From Cyclina sinensis (lineage: Eukaryota > Mollusca > Bivalvia > Venerida > Veneridae), in NCBI GenBank assembly GCA_012932295.1, contig JAAONU010000037.1, positions 176,061 through 240,060 of the forward strand: DNA of 64,000 nucleotides, in the 5' to 3' direction. A model generated the notes under the pieces. It saw nothing but the letters and a program-made list of their open reading frames with translations, had not been told where the DNA came from and did no database searches. Positions 34,310 through 47,104 of this stretch are shown piece after piece. Position 1 is the stretch's first letter. Every line of letters begins with the position of its first letter. The position numbers and the translations under genes were made by a program.

Positions 34310-35985
34310 TGTTAGATGAGCTTTTGTCCCATGATGTCCTTCGTCCGTCGTCGTGCATTAGTGGTTCAACAATTTGATTCAAACGACATCTCATCTGAAA
34401 CCACTTGGCCAAAGTTACTCGCTACAAACTTAGCAGGGACGTTCCTTGCATGAAGCTCTACCAAAGTTGTTCAAAACATTCAGTTCCATGCAGAAATCTG
34501 GTTGCTATTGCAACCAAACAAATCTTTAAAACTATTCTTGTCAAAACCCACAAAATCTAGAGTTAAGATATATGGCATGGTGTATTATCTAGAGATCCTA
34601 TACCAAAATTGTTCAAATTATGACCCAGGGGTCAAAACTGGCAACATGTCACATGTTTTACATAGAAATATACATGAATAAATTAGGAATCTTCTTCTCA
34701 AAACCCACTAGGTTCTAAAATTTTGCAAAAGGCATTGTCTCTTAGACCTTTACCAAGATTGTTCTAATTTTGTCCCTGGGGTCGAAACTGACCCCACCCC
34801 CGCCAAAATCTTTTTGTTTGAAACTACAGTGCTTTGGGATTTGATATGTGGTACACAGGTTCACCTAAAGCTCCTCTACAAATGTTGTTCAAATTGTTCC
34901 CCTGGGGGTCATAAATGGCTCCATCCCGGGGGTCACTTGATTTAATAAAGGCTTATTTAGGAAAAACTTTTCTTTTATGAAACCAGAAGGCCTAGTGCTT
35001 AGTTATTTTGCATTGAGCATCATCTAGAAGTCCTCTCCAAAGATTGTTTAAATGATGCTCTTGTGATCAAAACGGACGCCGTCCCAGGGGTCAATTTTGA
35101 TTTTGTAAAGACTTGTAAAAAAATAAAATCTTCTCGTCAGTAACCACAAAGCCTTGTGTTAAGATATTTGTTGTGTAACCTGGCCTAGTAGACCTCTACC
35201 AAGTTTGTTCAAATCTTGGTCCTTAAGTCAAAATTGACCTTACCCTGGATCGCCAGAGCTAAAATAGACCTTTCAATTTTTTTGTCAAAGAACCTTAGTT
35301 TATTGACAGATATCTTACATATTTGGTATATAGGCACCTTGCAGGAATCTCCGCTATTCACTTTTGCCAAGGTCAAGTTCACCGAAGCTTCAGATAGATT
35401 TTTGTACTTTGTAGAGTCTTTATTTATTGCTCAATATCTGAGATATTTGGTATAAAGATAACATACAAGGACCCCTAGGTCCTAGTTTGAGGTCACTGGG
35501 TCAAGGTCAAGTTGACAAAGGCTAAAATGTTTGTTTTTTTCTCGGTATTTTTGTCATATAGCTTTTATTTATTGATGGTGTTTTAAATATTTGGTATATA
35601 GACACCTTGTATGAACCTCTTCCATTAAATTGGGGTAAATGCCACTGAGGCTAAAAACGGATTTATCTTCTTCACCTCATAGACCCTTCATTTATAGACC
35701 AATATCTTTGAAATTTGGTATGTAGGTTCGTTGCATGAACTTCTACCCATAGGTGGTGTTTGATGTCACTGGGTCAGTGTCACAACAGCTAATAATAGAT
35801 TTTTTAAAGCTTTCTGTCATAGGGCCTTTATTTATTGACTGATATTTTAGATAGTTGGTTTGTAGGCACCTAGAAATCTCCAGTTAGAAAATGTGATACT
35901 GCTTCTGACGTTTGCATAACAGCAAACCCACAGACAAAATACTCAGGTGAGCGATCCAGGGCCATCGTTGTCCTGTTGTTTTAGT
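34310..35985 (+). repeat. Composite dispersed element with 'gacccaggggtc' units
   Basis: Starts 'agatgagcttttgtcc' (34316) with 'ttcgtccgtcgtcgtgcatt', then repeated units with 'ctctaccaaagttgttcaaa', 'cccaggggtcaaaact' and 'cttgtYaaaacccacaa'. It passes into units with 'gatatttggtatatagg' and ends 'aggtgagcgatccagggcc' plus 'atcgttgtcctgttg' (~35980). The same end text closes the element at 42640-44460. No coding frame. The family is not named, but its layout is familiar from bivalve genomes. Confidence 0.7.
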
Positions 35986-36348
35986 TTTATTTTAATGGGT
36001 TGTAGATTCAAGACGATTTCTTCATGAACAAATATCTTTATAACATAATGATTTCGCAAACTTATACGGACAGTCTAGTGCTAAATATAAGGTTAAAATA
36101 AACCTTAAAATGTATTCGAAAACACCATATGTCACCAGTGTAAACCAGGGTTGAGAGGGTATTTTCTTATTGAACATTGAGAAGTGTATAAAACTTGAAT
36201 AGGAACTATTTGTATCAAGGCATTCAAGCAAAATCAATACACCTTTTGTTCTAAATCCAATTGTTCCCATAGTTTCCAGATTTTTCTCAGTAACTGTTTG
36301 TATACTGATAAAGACATCAGGCACACCTTGAAATTTGAGAAGAAGACT
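35986..36348. other. No gene accepted
   Basis: A minus-strand frame at 36022-36366 begins inside the 50-bp repeat and shows no recognisable domain; it is probably chance. Confidence 0.35.
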
Positions 36349-36548
36349 TGGTTCCTGGTCCATCATCTCTATGATCTTTGTTTGAAGGATAAATGTATTG
36401 GTTCCTGGTCCATCATCTCTATGATTTTTGTTTGAAGGATAAATTTCTTGGTTCCTGGTCCATCATCTCTATGATCTTTGTTTGAAGGATAAATTTCTTG
36501 GTTCCTGGTCCATCATCTCTATGATCTTTGTTTGAAGGATAAATTTAT
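36349..36548. repeat. 50-bp tandem repeat, 4 copies
   Basis: Copies at 36349, 36399, 36449 and 36499. Each reads 'ttggttcctggtccatcatc' then 'tctatgatctttgtttgaag' and 'gataaatttc', with only a few differences between copies. The close match implies recent expansion. Confidence 0.95.
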
Positions 36549-37083
36549 TATTATTATTTTCTTAAATCAGTTCTTTAACCGTACACGAAAAATAACGTGA
36601 AAAGACTGGTCGATTCATGGCGCAAGGAAGTACATATCCGAGAATCTATAATCAGTCCACAGGTGTTGAAATTCAATAAGCATCATATAAGAATATCCTA
36701 TTAACAGGTATTTTAACGTTTTATACCGATTTGTTTTGTTTTTCAGGGACAGCAAATAGTAGAAACACTCAATTAAACAGCCGTTTCACTTGCAAAGATG
36801 AAATATTCTGACAAACAGGATTTACATATGTGTAACAATTATCCTGCTAAAAAGCATTTCAGACACTACACATACGTTATGTTTGAAATGAATTCAGAAT
36901 TGCCTAGGTTCTAGTGACTACCGATGCGTATGCATTAAATGGATGTATATTCGAGTAAGAAAACTGTCAGCATTTCCTGAATATTTGTAGATATGGGGTT
37001 GAACTTTGGAAATGCTCGTGTTAAGAATAATTTTAACGCATAATTATGACGAAATAAGGGCTCAGTAAATATATGCTAAAATG
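36549..37083. other. Intergenic, no gene seen
   Basis: No coding exon, RNA gene or repeat array recognised. Confidence 0.35.
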
Positions 37084-37265
37084 ACTCCGGCCCATATATG
37101 ATTCCGACCCATATATGATTCCGATTCCGACTCATATATGAATCCGATTTCGACCCATATATGATTCCGGGCCAGATATGATTCTGATCCATATATGATT
37201 CCGGCACATATATGATTCAGACCCTTATATTATTCCGAACCATCTATGATTCCGGCCCATATGAT
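37084..37265. repeat. ~18-bp minisatellite 'catatatgattccgaccc'
   Basis: About ten degenerate copies of 'catatatgattccgRccc' with occasional partial units ('gattccgattccgac'). Confidence 0.9.
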
Positions 37266-37645
37266 TTAGCTTTTTTCGTTTTTTAAGATACTTATTGAAT
37301 AATGACCTGGAGGACAAGTGTTTTACCATGTAGTCACGCCTGTGTTTGAATATATACAGCCTATGACAAATGCGTCAGGGAATCGATTCTTTGGCTCAGC
37401 GTTGTTTTAGCAAACTACTTATGAACGAGGCGGCTTGAGTACGAATTGCACTCACAGATAGTCTGTTTAAATGCATTTATAGTTCTACAGCTATATAAAA
37501 ATTATATCAATATACTGTTTGTGTGGAAGTAGCATTCGCGCCGATTTAATGCTGTGCGACCTATAAAGGCTTTTTCTTCTGACATGAATTACAAATTGAC
37601 AGAGTAATATAATTTCTATTGCATGCATTCCAAAATTGTTAGACT

Positions 37646-38830
37646 GTCGGCGAATATCGACAGTCTTTATAGCTGCAAATTAAAATCAAGCTTTGAGGGA
37701 CACGTCCACTTTAACATTAATGTACTTATGCTCCCATACTGGCGTATGAACATATTCAGGCCTTATACGGGAAGGTTACGTAATTCACAGGCTAAAAGTT
37801 AAAGAAAAAGAACATAAACTTCAAGAAACAAAAAAGGGTCAAATGATCAACATTAGAAAGTTGACATTAGTTACGAGTGAGTCGCCATCTTGGGGGTGTC
37901 TTCTACAAAAAATTCCGCCTCGAATCAAGAATTGTAAGTATGCAATTCATTATTTCATGAGAAATTTAGCTTTAGAATTGGTAAGTATAATCTATGCTTT
38001 TTCTACATGTAAAGCGTTCAGATGTGAATTATACAATTATTCTAGATTGATACGATTCTGAGGATTCTAGTGCAATACTTCCAGTCCATGGAGTTTTCCA
38101 CGTCTTCAAAGAGACAATGTTTAACGAAGACTGCCGACAACATTCAGAACTGCAAATCAAAACAAGGCTCATGGGATACGTCCACTTTAACATTGACCTA
38201 CCAATGCTCCCATACTGGCGTATCAACTTATGCAGACCTTATACGATAATGTTTTCGTAATTCACATACTATTCGAACATAGATATGTTTAAAAGGTATT
38301 TTTCGCCTCATCAACATGATCAAGATGACTTCATTCGTGTATTGTCGTTTTGTCAAATGTTAACTATATACGTTGAAAAAATAACATTAGCGTCTAAAAT
38401 ACTGAGTATAGCAAGTGAAATTTTGTTTACTAAAACAGTATAAGCGCATCTCCTTTGTCTACGCCACTGAATATAGAAAAAACAATAACATAGATGCACC
38501 TCGTTGTGCAGTCAAGTTGTGCAGTCTTAAAAACAATATATGATGTGATGGACTGGAAAATATTGCTGCAAAAAGGGAAAATCAGAAAATCAAACTGTTT
38601 ATCACATTGTTCGATTAAACTGAAATAAAACCTAAACAAAACAAAAAAAAGACACGCGATTGAGATTATCAGTTACAAGTGTGTCGCCATCTTAGATAGA
38701 ATTGTAAGTATACTGTACATTATTTCATTAGAAATGTAGCTTTTAGGCCTACAGACTTCCTTTTAAATTGGTAAGTATAACCGTTTCTTTTCCTACATGT
38801 AAACTGAGAAGCGTTCAGATGTGTACTACA
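37646..38830 (+). repeat. Locally duplicated blocks
   Basis: Block A (37675-37792) and A' (38147-38270) share 'acgtccactttaacatt', 'atgctcccatactggcgtat' and 'ccttatacg'. Block B (37858-38030) and B' (38664-38825) share 'gtcgccatctt', 'gaattgtaagtat', 'attggtaagtata', 'tctacatgtaaa' and 'gcgttcagatgtg'. Spacings of ~475 bp for A and ~806 bp for B show this is not one simple tandem copy. Both B copies contain donor-like 'attg|gtaagtat' but no matching coding exon. Confidence 0.7.
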
Positions 38831-39542
38831 GTGTTGTTTTAGATTGACCCAAATCTAAGGCTAGTTTACTACCTCCAATGTTCTAGATTACTACCTCCAA
38901 ATTGGCAATGTTCTAGTCTAGTGAAGTTTACTCCGCCTGCCTCAGGAATACTGCTTTCTAACGAATATTAAATAGGTAACCTGTCCAACTTGATATATTT
39001 TCTTTTCATCCGATGGGAAAGTTTTTTTTTTCAGTCAGTTTTAAAGGTGGATCCTTGATCACTTTATAAGTTTCAATGTAATAATTTCTAATAAATTCTT
39101 CATAAACCAAAATTGTGTCTGCCTGTTATTTATTTCACATGATATAAAATTCTTCCTCCATTGAAGAGTATTCAGGTAGATTAAAAACAAAACCGAAAAC
39201 GGAAGTGAAGAAACGTCTTTCTGAGTTTCCAAAATATTTAGTTTGAATGCACCAATATATCAATAAATAACCATTTAAAGGTCTAATGATTTCATTTCGG
39301 AATCATGAAGAATTAATGAAATAGGATCTGAAGATAGCTTTTCCCATGAAGGTGGAGGAGGGGATCATCATTGTCTGGGACCAGCATTTTTAATTGTAAA
39401 AATGTCTATTATGTTTGTGTACTATAAATGAAATCATAGTCAATTTTGAAAGTTATTTTAATGTTTTAAACAAAAAGTTTAAGAAATATACAGGTTATAA
39501 TAGGTTTAATCTGATATATACAATACTGTAGCTACTGTACTG
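38831..39542. other. Intergenic, no gene seen
   Basis: A short direct repeat 'ctacctccaa' with 'ttctag' occurs near 38870-38910. No exon is recognised. Confidence 0.4.
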
Positions 39543-39962
39543 TTGCTATGCCTAGCACAGAAGACCCACTCCTATCTCTTCAGTGAAGCACCAAGTCTTT
39601 TATACCAAACGTTTTCTTTGTGGAAAGCAGCTGCTGAATTAGGCCTTCTGTATACCACTGTACAGAACCATGTGAATGGGAAATACAACGGGTACTCTAC
39701 ATCACTTTTTTTTAAAACTTGGTGTTGAACAAACAGTCATAAATTATATCTAGAGGCTGTACCTTGTCTAGGTCAATTCTAAGAAATGTAGCAAGAGAAG
39801 TCATTCTGAGCCGTGCTGGTGATATTTGTAAGAATCCCACAACAGGACAAATTCGTTTTCTAATAAAGGAACACCCAGAACTAAAGTTACCGGTTGCACA
39901 TCCTCTGGCGCATTCAATTGCAGTAATTAACTCACAGTCTATCGTGCCTCAAAGTTTTTCCT
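39543..39962 (+). pseudogene. Pogo/CENP-B-type transposase N-terminal remnant
   Basis: One frame gives LWKAAAELGLLYTTVQNHVNGK, a helix-turn-helix of the Pipsqueak type found at the start of pogo/Tigger transposases. After frameshifts, 'GVEQTVINYI' and then RSILRNVAREVILSRAG and IRFLIKEHPELKLP follow, matching the region ending in the usual 'F-RHPEL' block of CENP-B-like DNA-binding domains. The DDE catalytic domain is not present downstream. Confidence 0.5.
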
Positions 39963-41215
39963 AAATATTACGTATGCGCAAATGAGTACTACGGCATCAG
40001 TTCCTGGATACAATGATTTGTTGTTTACAAACAACGCGATTATCGCTGACAACCGGTACAATGCGAGGATTAAAGGCTTCCCAATGTTGTAGAGTAGACC
40101 TTGCGGCAAAAAAAAAACTCAGCGGTACGGGTATAGCTAGGTAAAATGGTCACGGCGCCATCTTATTTACGGTATCGATATAAAAGCATATTAAACACAC
40201 TGTTGCAATTTAATTATTCACTTGTTTTGTTTACTTGTTTTGATAAATGTTAGTGTCTTATGCTGAGTGTGATAGTTTTGTACTCTTAACGTTGTTACCG
40301 GATTTAGTACACTTGATTGATGCGGTGGATCGGGTGATTATCTTGCAATTAATTTCAACTATTTGTCAATTTCTGCGTTTCAAATAATGCTAGAGTTAAG
40401 AGTACACTGAAACAACTTTCTTCCAAAGTAAGAAAACTCTTAAATATTATAAGTGTACTAAAACGCTACGTAATTTACTGTTTTTGGTTAGTTGATTTCG
40501 TGTAAAATAATTGTGATGATTTTTGTACAAAACATTCATATTTTAGGTGATATTCGTAACATTTTCGTTTCATTAACTTGCTTAAATGTGTTTCTATTGC
40601 ACCATGATTTCTACAGAAAAAATATTTAAACGAACAAGACCATTTTTAGACATGAATTTAGTACTAAATAAAAAAGATTAGCAACCATTTAAAACTGGAC
40701 AACAGTCATTGCATGTCTTTGTATTAAACTGTTTACCTTAAATACGTATTAAAATTATTTCTGTCTTATCACAGTCACAATAAGCCCTACCACTGCATAC
40801 AAATCTTGTTTAATGAATGACAGTTATGCACATACATGGGTTTAAAAGTGAGGGAATTATTTTCAAAGTATTCTTTTTCATTTGGCAGATTTTAAGGATG
40901 CTTTAACGGGCATTGTAGCTCTAGTCATAAAATGTTTTAAACATTTTTTTTATTATTTCTGGCTGACTTTACACCTGAATAGTAGTTCTATAGCATAATG
41001 ATTTTATTTAAGTTGTACTTGGCAACTTTTAAAGATAAAGAGGTAAACACATTCGGGCACTTTACTTAAAATCAAGCACCTGTCTTACTTCGGAATTTTG
41101 TTGTGAAGAATATGATCGAATTATCTTCAAAATAATCTTCAAAGTACTTAAAATGCTTTTTTTTTCTCTTGGACATTTGTAACTCTAATTTGCTCTGACA
41201 AATAAATAACAAGGT
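39963..41215. other. Intergenic, no gene seen
   Basis: AT-rich, no exon recognised. 'gttaagagtaca' near 40275 is echoed at 40395 ('agagttaagagtacactg'). No array. Confidence 0.4.
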
Positions 41216-42460
41216 CAAGTCATAAAAACATTGTGAACACTCTAGAGACACATTTTCAGTCTAAATATCATGAAACTCGGTCAGAATGGTTAGCTTGACA
41301 ACTTTTAGACTTTCTTCATAATTATATGAGTCATGTTTGGTAAAAAAAACATAGGTCAAATCATAGAAAACCTTGTGAAAACATTTTCCGTCCAGTCGTC
41401 ATGGAACTTTGTCAGCGTATTAATTTTGATGATTTCTAGGTATGTTTAATATGGATCATTTTGGGTGTTAAACTAGGTCACGAGGTCCAATGATAGAAAA
41501 ACTATGTGAAAGCTCTAGAGGCCACATTATTCATCCAATCATCATGAATCTTTTTCATAATGTTTGGCTTGATGTCTTCTATTGTCTTTTCATATTGGTT
41601 CATGTTGGGTCTTAAACTACATCATCAGGCCAAATCATAGAAAAAAATGTGCTCTCTAGAGGCCACATTTTTCATGCAATCATCATGAATGTTTGACAGA
41701 ATGTTTTTTTTCTGGATAACTTCTAGGATCTTTTAATATATGCTTCATTTGGGTCTAAAACTAGGTCATCAGGTCAAACCACAGAAAAACCTTGTGAAGA
41801 CTCCAGAGGCCACATTTTTTATCCAATCATCATGAAACCTTCTAAGACCGTTAGACTTGATGACTTCTAAATTCTTTTTATATAAGGGTTATGTTGGATC
41901 AAAACCTAGGTCACCAGGTCAAATCTTAGAAAAACCTTGTGAACACATAAGTGGCCATATTTTCCATTAAATCATCACAAAACTTTGTCAGAATGTATTT
42001 CTTGATGACTTGTAGGCTGTTTTAGTATATGGGTTATGCTCGGTCGAAAACTAAGTCACTAGGTCAAATTATCGAAAAATCTTGTGAACACTTTAGAGCC
42101 CACTTTTTCCCATCCAGTCATCCTGAAACTTTGTCAGGATGTTTGGCTTCGTGACTTCTAGGGGTTTTTATATATGGGTCATCCTGGATAAAAAACTAGG
42201 TTACCAGGTCAGTTAAAAAAACCAACATTGTGAACATTCTAGACGCCACATTTCCAGTCCAATCATCATGAAACTATCAGAATATTTTTTTTTTCTGGAC
42301 GATATATATTTTTTGTATATAGGTCATATTGGGTCAAAACTCTGTCACTGGATCAAATTTTAGAAAAACCTTATTAACAATCTAGGGGTCACATCTCCTA
42401 CTAAATCATTATGAAATTTTGTCAGAATTTGTCAGTTGATGAGCTATAGATAGAGGGTTT
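41216..42460 (+). repeat. ~143-bp tandem repeat, about 9 copies
   Basis: The anchor 'aggtcaaatcatagaaaaac' (with variants) recurs near 41216, 41355, 41485, 41626, 41769, 41917, 42060, 42206 and 42350. Each unit also has 'cttgtgaacactctagagg', 'ccacattttt', 'caatcatcatgaaact', 'ttgatgacttctagg' and 'atatgggtcatgttgg'. Copies are well diverged, so the array is old. Confidence 0.9.
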
Positions 42461-42639
42461 TTTTGTCATCTTGTCTGCAGTGTGTCTGACATATCCCCCT
42501 TTATGAGATGTATTTCCATACTTTGAAATTGTTAAAGCTTATTCATTTCGACTTTATAATGTGTCGTGCATTAATTCTGTCCTGTGGAGATCTCATATGA
42601 TTTTTTTTATAGTCTAGTCTTTTATTGTTTTTATTTTTA

Positions 42640-44460
42640 TCTCATCTGAGCTATGCTCATGTGACCTCCGTGGTCAACATTTCAGTTACGAGACTAGGGG
42701 CTACGTTTTATATCCCGCCTTAATGAAACGCCATTAACTAGGTTACCAATTCAGTGGAAATTATTCATAACACTAGAAAGATAAAGTTAATGGCCCTGTA
42801 TTCATGAAACTTGATCACAGTATTAATCTTAATGATCTTTTGGATGGGTTAAAGACGGGATCATCTGTTCAAAAACTAGGACACTAGCTCAAATCATCAG
42901 AAAACATAAAGGTATATAAACATAAAATATACCACTGTTTTCAGTTGAAAGACACAGATTCAAGTGACATGCTGTTTTTCACTTCACATCCAACTCTTCA
43001 ACTAGATAAATCTTTTACTTATCCAATACAGTTCTTAACGTACGTTGCGTTTCCCAAATTTTGTTATCAGGGATGGATTGAAAGGAAATGAGGATTAACT
43101 GATTTATCCCTACCTCCCTGTTTGCATACCCACATGAGGCTGTTTTTGATGGTATTAGTCAATGCATGAGAATCAAACATTGTACACTTTCAAATCATTA
43201 CATTACAGAAGAGGCGGATAAAATAGTAAGACTCTGCACCCACGTGTTGGCAATTTTAAGTAAACTGCTAGCCCTTGACGAAGACTTAAAAATCGTCTTT
43301 TCTGAAAACCACAAGACCTAGAACTTGGAGACATTTTGCATAGAGCATCAGCTACAGGTCGTCTTCCAGGTTTGTTCAAATTTTGTCCCTAGTGTCAGAA
43401 TTGGCCTCAACCCGGGGGTCCTATTTATGCAAACTATTTAATCTTTAAAAATCTTCTTGCGAGAAACCGTAAATTTTAGACCTAAGATTTTTTGCATGGA
43501 ACATCATCTGGAGATACTCTTTTAGGCTTGCCCCGGGAGTCACTTGATTTTAGATAGGCTTATATTGGTAAGACTTTGAAAAAGTCCTTATGTCTAAAAC
43601 CACAAGGCCTAAAGTTTAAATATTTTGCATTGATTTGCACAGGCTAGAGGTCTTCTACCATATTTTTTAAAAATATACCCCTGGGTATACCCCGGGGGTC
43701 CATTTTTTAGATAGGGAAAACCTTATGAAATCTTCTGGTCTAAAACCACAAGGCCTAGAACTTAGATATTTTGCATGGAGCAAGAGGTCTTCTACCAAGT
43801 TTGATCAAATTATGTCCCTTGTGTCAAAATTAGCTCTACCCCGGGAGTCACTTGATTTTACATAGACTTACTTAAAGAAAACTAAAAAAAAATCTTCTTG
43901 CCTGAAACCACAAGACCTAGAAATTAGAGACATTTCGCATAGAGCATCAGCTACAGGTCTTCTATACCAAGTTTATTCAAATTTTGTCCCTAGGGTCAAT
44001 ATTGGTCTCGTGCCGGGGGTCGTATTTGTGCAAAATATTTAATCTTTAAAAATCTTCTTGTTAGAAACCTTTAAACTTTAGATCTAAGAGCTTTTGCATG
44101 GTCATTAATGGCCAAACGATTGTTCATATTAAGCCCCTATGGTCATTAATGACCCAGCCCTGGGGGTCACTTGATTTTAAGTAGGCTTATAAAGGGAAGA
44201 CTTAAAAAATCTTCTTGTCTGAAACCTCAAGGCCCAGAACTAAGATATTTTGCATAGAGCATCAGCTAGAAGTCCTCTACCAAATTTATTCAAATTCTGC
44301 CCGTAGTGTGCAAATTGGCTCTAGCCTGTGGAACACACAAATTTATATAGATTTATTTCGGGAGAACCTTAAAATAGCTTCTGACGTTTGCTCAACAGCA
44401 GACCCAAATGCAAAGTATTCAGGTAAGAGATCCAGGGCCATGATGGCCCTCTTGTTTGTT
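42640..44460 (+). repeat. Composite dispersed element with ~155-bp units, about 7 copies
   Basis: Starts near 'ttatctcatctgagctatgc'. From 43290 the anchor 'cttcttgtctgaaaccacaa' recurs about seven times with 'ggcctagaacttagatattt', 'tgcatagagcatcagcta', 'ttcaaattttgtccctag' and 'cccgggggtcacttgatttt'. It ends 'agatccagggccatgatggc' plus 'cctcttgtttg' at ~44455, matching the end of 34310-35985. No coding frame. Confidence 0.8.
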
Positions 44461-45104
44461 ATAATCACGAAATGTTGCATTGGGTGACAACACGTCTGTA
44501 GATGGGTATTGATAGATGTAATACACATAGATATTAAAATCAAATTCTTAGTACTGACCATCTGTACATGAGCTGCTGTAATATTCACTGAGTGGATAGT
44601 AAAGTAGAAGTAACGAACAGAATGTGAAATTTTGATTTATATAATTCTTGAATTTTTCAAGTTTTTCTCGGATTTCTTTTTCTTTGTGTGTGTGTGTGTG
44701 GGGGGGGGGGTGTTTTTGTTTTTGTTAAAATTTCCAATAACTTCATATTCAAAATAATAATAAAATTTAAATGTAATGTATAAATTATATTAATGGACAT
44801 GTGATGCAATCTAACACACGAATGAACAAAGAAAATAAGAAAGGAAGAAGGAACGAACGGGAAGTCTGCCGAACGAAGAATAAATGAATCCTATATACCA
44901 AGTTCAATTTAGGGTGGTTAATGATACATGTTGTGATTCTTTCAGCTGTTCTCAACTAAACTCACTTCTGAATACTTTCTTGATTCCAGAAGAAGGCGGA
45001 TGAAAAATAACCACAGCAAAATAATCTCAACATTAACCATCGCATTTTATCAAGCTGACAGTCTCGCTACGCTTTAAGCACTTTGATTACTATTTTCATC
45101 ACAG
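44461..45104. other. Upstream region of the second GNAT gene
   Basis: No coding exon. 'ctattttcatcacag' (45089-45103) just before the ATG resembles a splice acceptor, so an upstream non-coding exon is likely. Confidence 0.4.
44685..44710. repeat. (TG)8 followed by G10
   Basis: Microsatellite: eight TG followed by ten or more G. Confidence 0.95.
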
Positions 45105-46412
45105 ATGGATGCAACGAAACAAATGAATGTAACTATTCGCAAGGCGTTGCCCGATGATGCAAATTATCTACTGGAATTTACGAAAGCAGACAACTGGAAA
45201 TACTCCTTGCATGATTACCAAACTGCCTTGACCATAGACCCTGAATTCTTACTTGTTGCTGTTGATGATTCCGATACGCCAATAGGTATGCCTAAATTGT
45301 TCTTTCTTGTTTTACAAAATGTAACTTAAGAATGAATTTATTTGTTTTCGCTTGTATCAAGCCATTTACACGAGTTTAAGATTTTTAACTTGCCCATCTA
45401 AGTATCAGCTTAACTGTCTCCTAAAGTCAAATTGTATAACAAATCACCTAGCAGATTACGAATTCAATGCACTTAAGTCAATCACATGTTTTTATAACTA
45501 ATGCTGATAGTTAAGTGAGAGAATAGTCTTCAATATAAAAAGCATCTGTATTTTGTTTGAACATATCACTTAGACATCCATTTGCTCATCATCATCTTGA
45601 TATAATAAAAAATATGAACAAGCAAAATGAGAAAAACATACTTGAAGACAACAACTTGGCGCATCGATCTAAAAGGAAAGTTAAAATTATGAGATAAATG
45701 TATTAAACTTGTTAAAACTGTTTCAGGCTTTGGCGGAATAATTCGATATTCACCAGATACGATGTATATTGACGCGTTTATCGTACGAGAAGATCTGCGA
45801 GGGAAAGGAATCGGGAGAAAAATATGGAAATCTCTTCTTGACAAGGCTGGAGAAAGTAACATATGTCTTGATGGTCGTCCTGCCGTCGTAGATTGGTACA
45901 AGAAGCAAGGCTTCATTTATGAGTCTTATACAGTTTATTGCTACTCTTCTCTGGTAACAAAAGAGTTACAGAGACTTTTAACATCCCCATACGAAGTAAC
46001 ATGCTTTTCAGACAAGTTGTGGCCTGCCTTGTTAAACTACGATAAACAAGTGTATCTAGATTTTAACCGTGAGAAAATGCTCAATGCTATGTTTATAGGT
46101 GCTACTGTGGTTATTGCTTTTGATGGGAGGAATGTAGTAGGTTATGGGACCATTCATAAGCAATGGGAAAATAACTACAGCATAAGAAACGTTTTCGCAG
46201 ATGACGCATGTGTTGCTGAAACTATTATTAGACACTTGTGTGCGCCATTATCGGAAGGAGATGTAGTGCATTTTGCAGTCATTAAAGAAAACCCCTTGCC
46301 TATTCTTAGTACCAACCTAAAATATCAGGGTACAAATATGCGAATGTATACAAAGGCTGAAATGAAAATAAACACAGACAAAATATGGATACACTGCAAC
46401 ACTAAAGTTTAA
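45105..46412 (+). CDS. GNAT-type N-acetyltransferase, paralogue 2
   Basis: Coding exons 45105-45285 and 45727-46412, phase-1 junction, 288 aa: the same exon lengths (181 and 686 nt) and intron position as paralogue 1, 13.4 kb away in the same orientation. Conserved features: LEFTKADNWKYS near the N-terminus, motif A at residues 73-90 with REDLRGKGIG, helix IWKSLLDKAG, VDWYKKQGF, and the second GNAT-like half GATVVIAFDGRNVVGYGTI and AETIIRHLCAPL. ATG 45105 follows directly on an acceptor-like 'atcacag'. Coding-intron length differs (441 bp here, 665 bp in copy 1, which holds a SINE). The two genes look like an expressed tandem pair; the substrate is unknown. Confidence 0.88.
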
Positions 46413-47104
46413 AAAGAATCAAATCGAAACAATGTTAGTTTATTTATCTTATGTGCTGGTAATTAAGGCAAACTATTTTGCTATTGATATTTTGCTATTG
46501 ATATTGCATTCTTTGTTGATTATTGAAACACTGCTGGATTGTGTCAGATAAAAGAGCAATTTTGCTCTCAGTCGCCTTTGCTATTTTATAATATATATAT
46601 TTATCTTATTCCAACAGATATTTGTATCTTAATTTTGTCGATAATTATTGTAATTACAGTACGATTCATCATTATTTTCTGTCAGTGATACTCCCATCCA
46701 CCTATATTATACGGTCATCGTGTTGCTTCAGTCAAAGGTTTTCGTATTTTAAACAAGAAAACAGGAAACAGTCTGTTTGATAGTGCCCTATAATAGTATG
46801 CTGATCGAAAGGAGATTTCGATTTTTTTCCACATAATTGTGATCGGAAATTAAATATGTTACTGACACATATTTCATGATGTCAATTTTAGCCTTTTATA
46901 ATCAAATGTGCGGTATTGCAAAAAACAAAAACAAGTCTAAGTGTCATACAGCCTTCTTTAACTTATCAATTATTTTTTCATTTCATAGTAAATTAGCTAA
47001 TAAAAATATATATAAGTTAATTGTAGGATATGTCCATAAAACAGTATTGTCGGGCCATTTTATTGTCAGCACTGTCTGTTCAAGACTGTTCCTTAGCAGC
47101 AAGG
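46413..47104. other. 3' flank of GNAT paralogue 2
   Basis: AT-rich, no exon seen. A short direct repeat 'tattttgctattgata' lies near 46476-46505. Confidence 0.4.

Noticed and set aside
36022..36366. A 114-aa minus-strand protein
   Set aside because: Its start lies inside the 50-bp tandem repeat and nothing in it matches a known domain.
41216..44460. A CRISPR-like array
   Set aside because: Units are ~143-155 bp, diverged throughout, without short identical repeats separated by unique spacers; context is eukaryotic.
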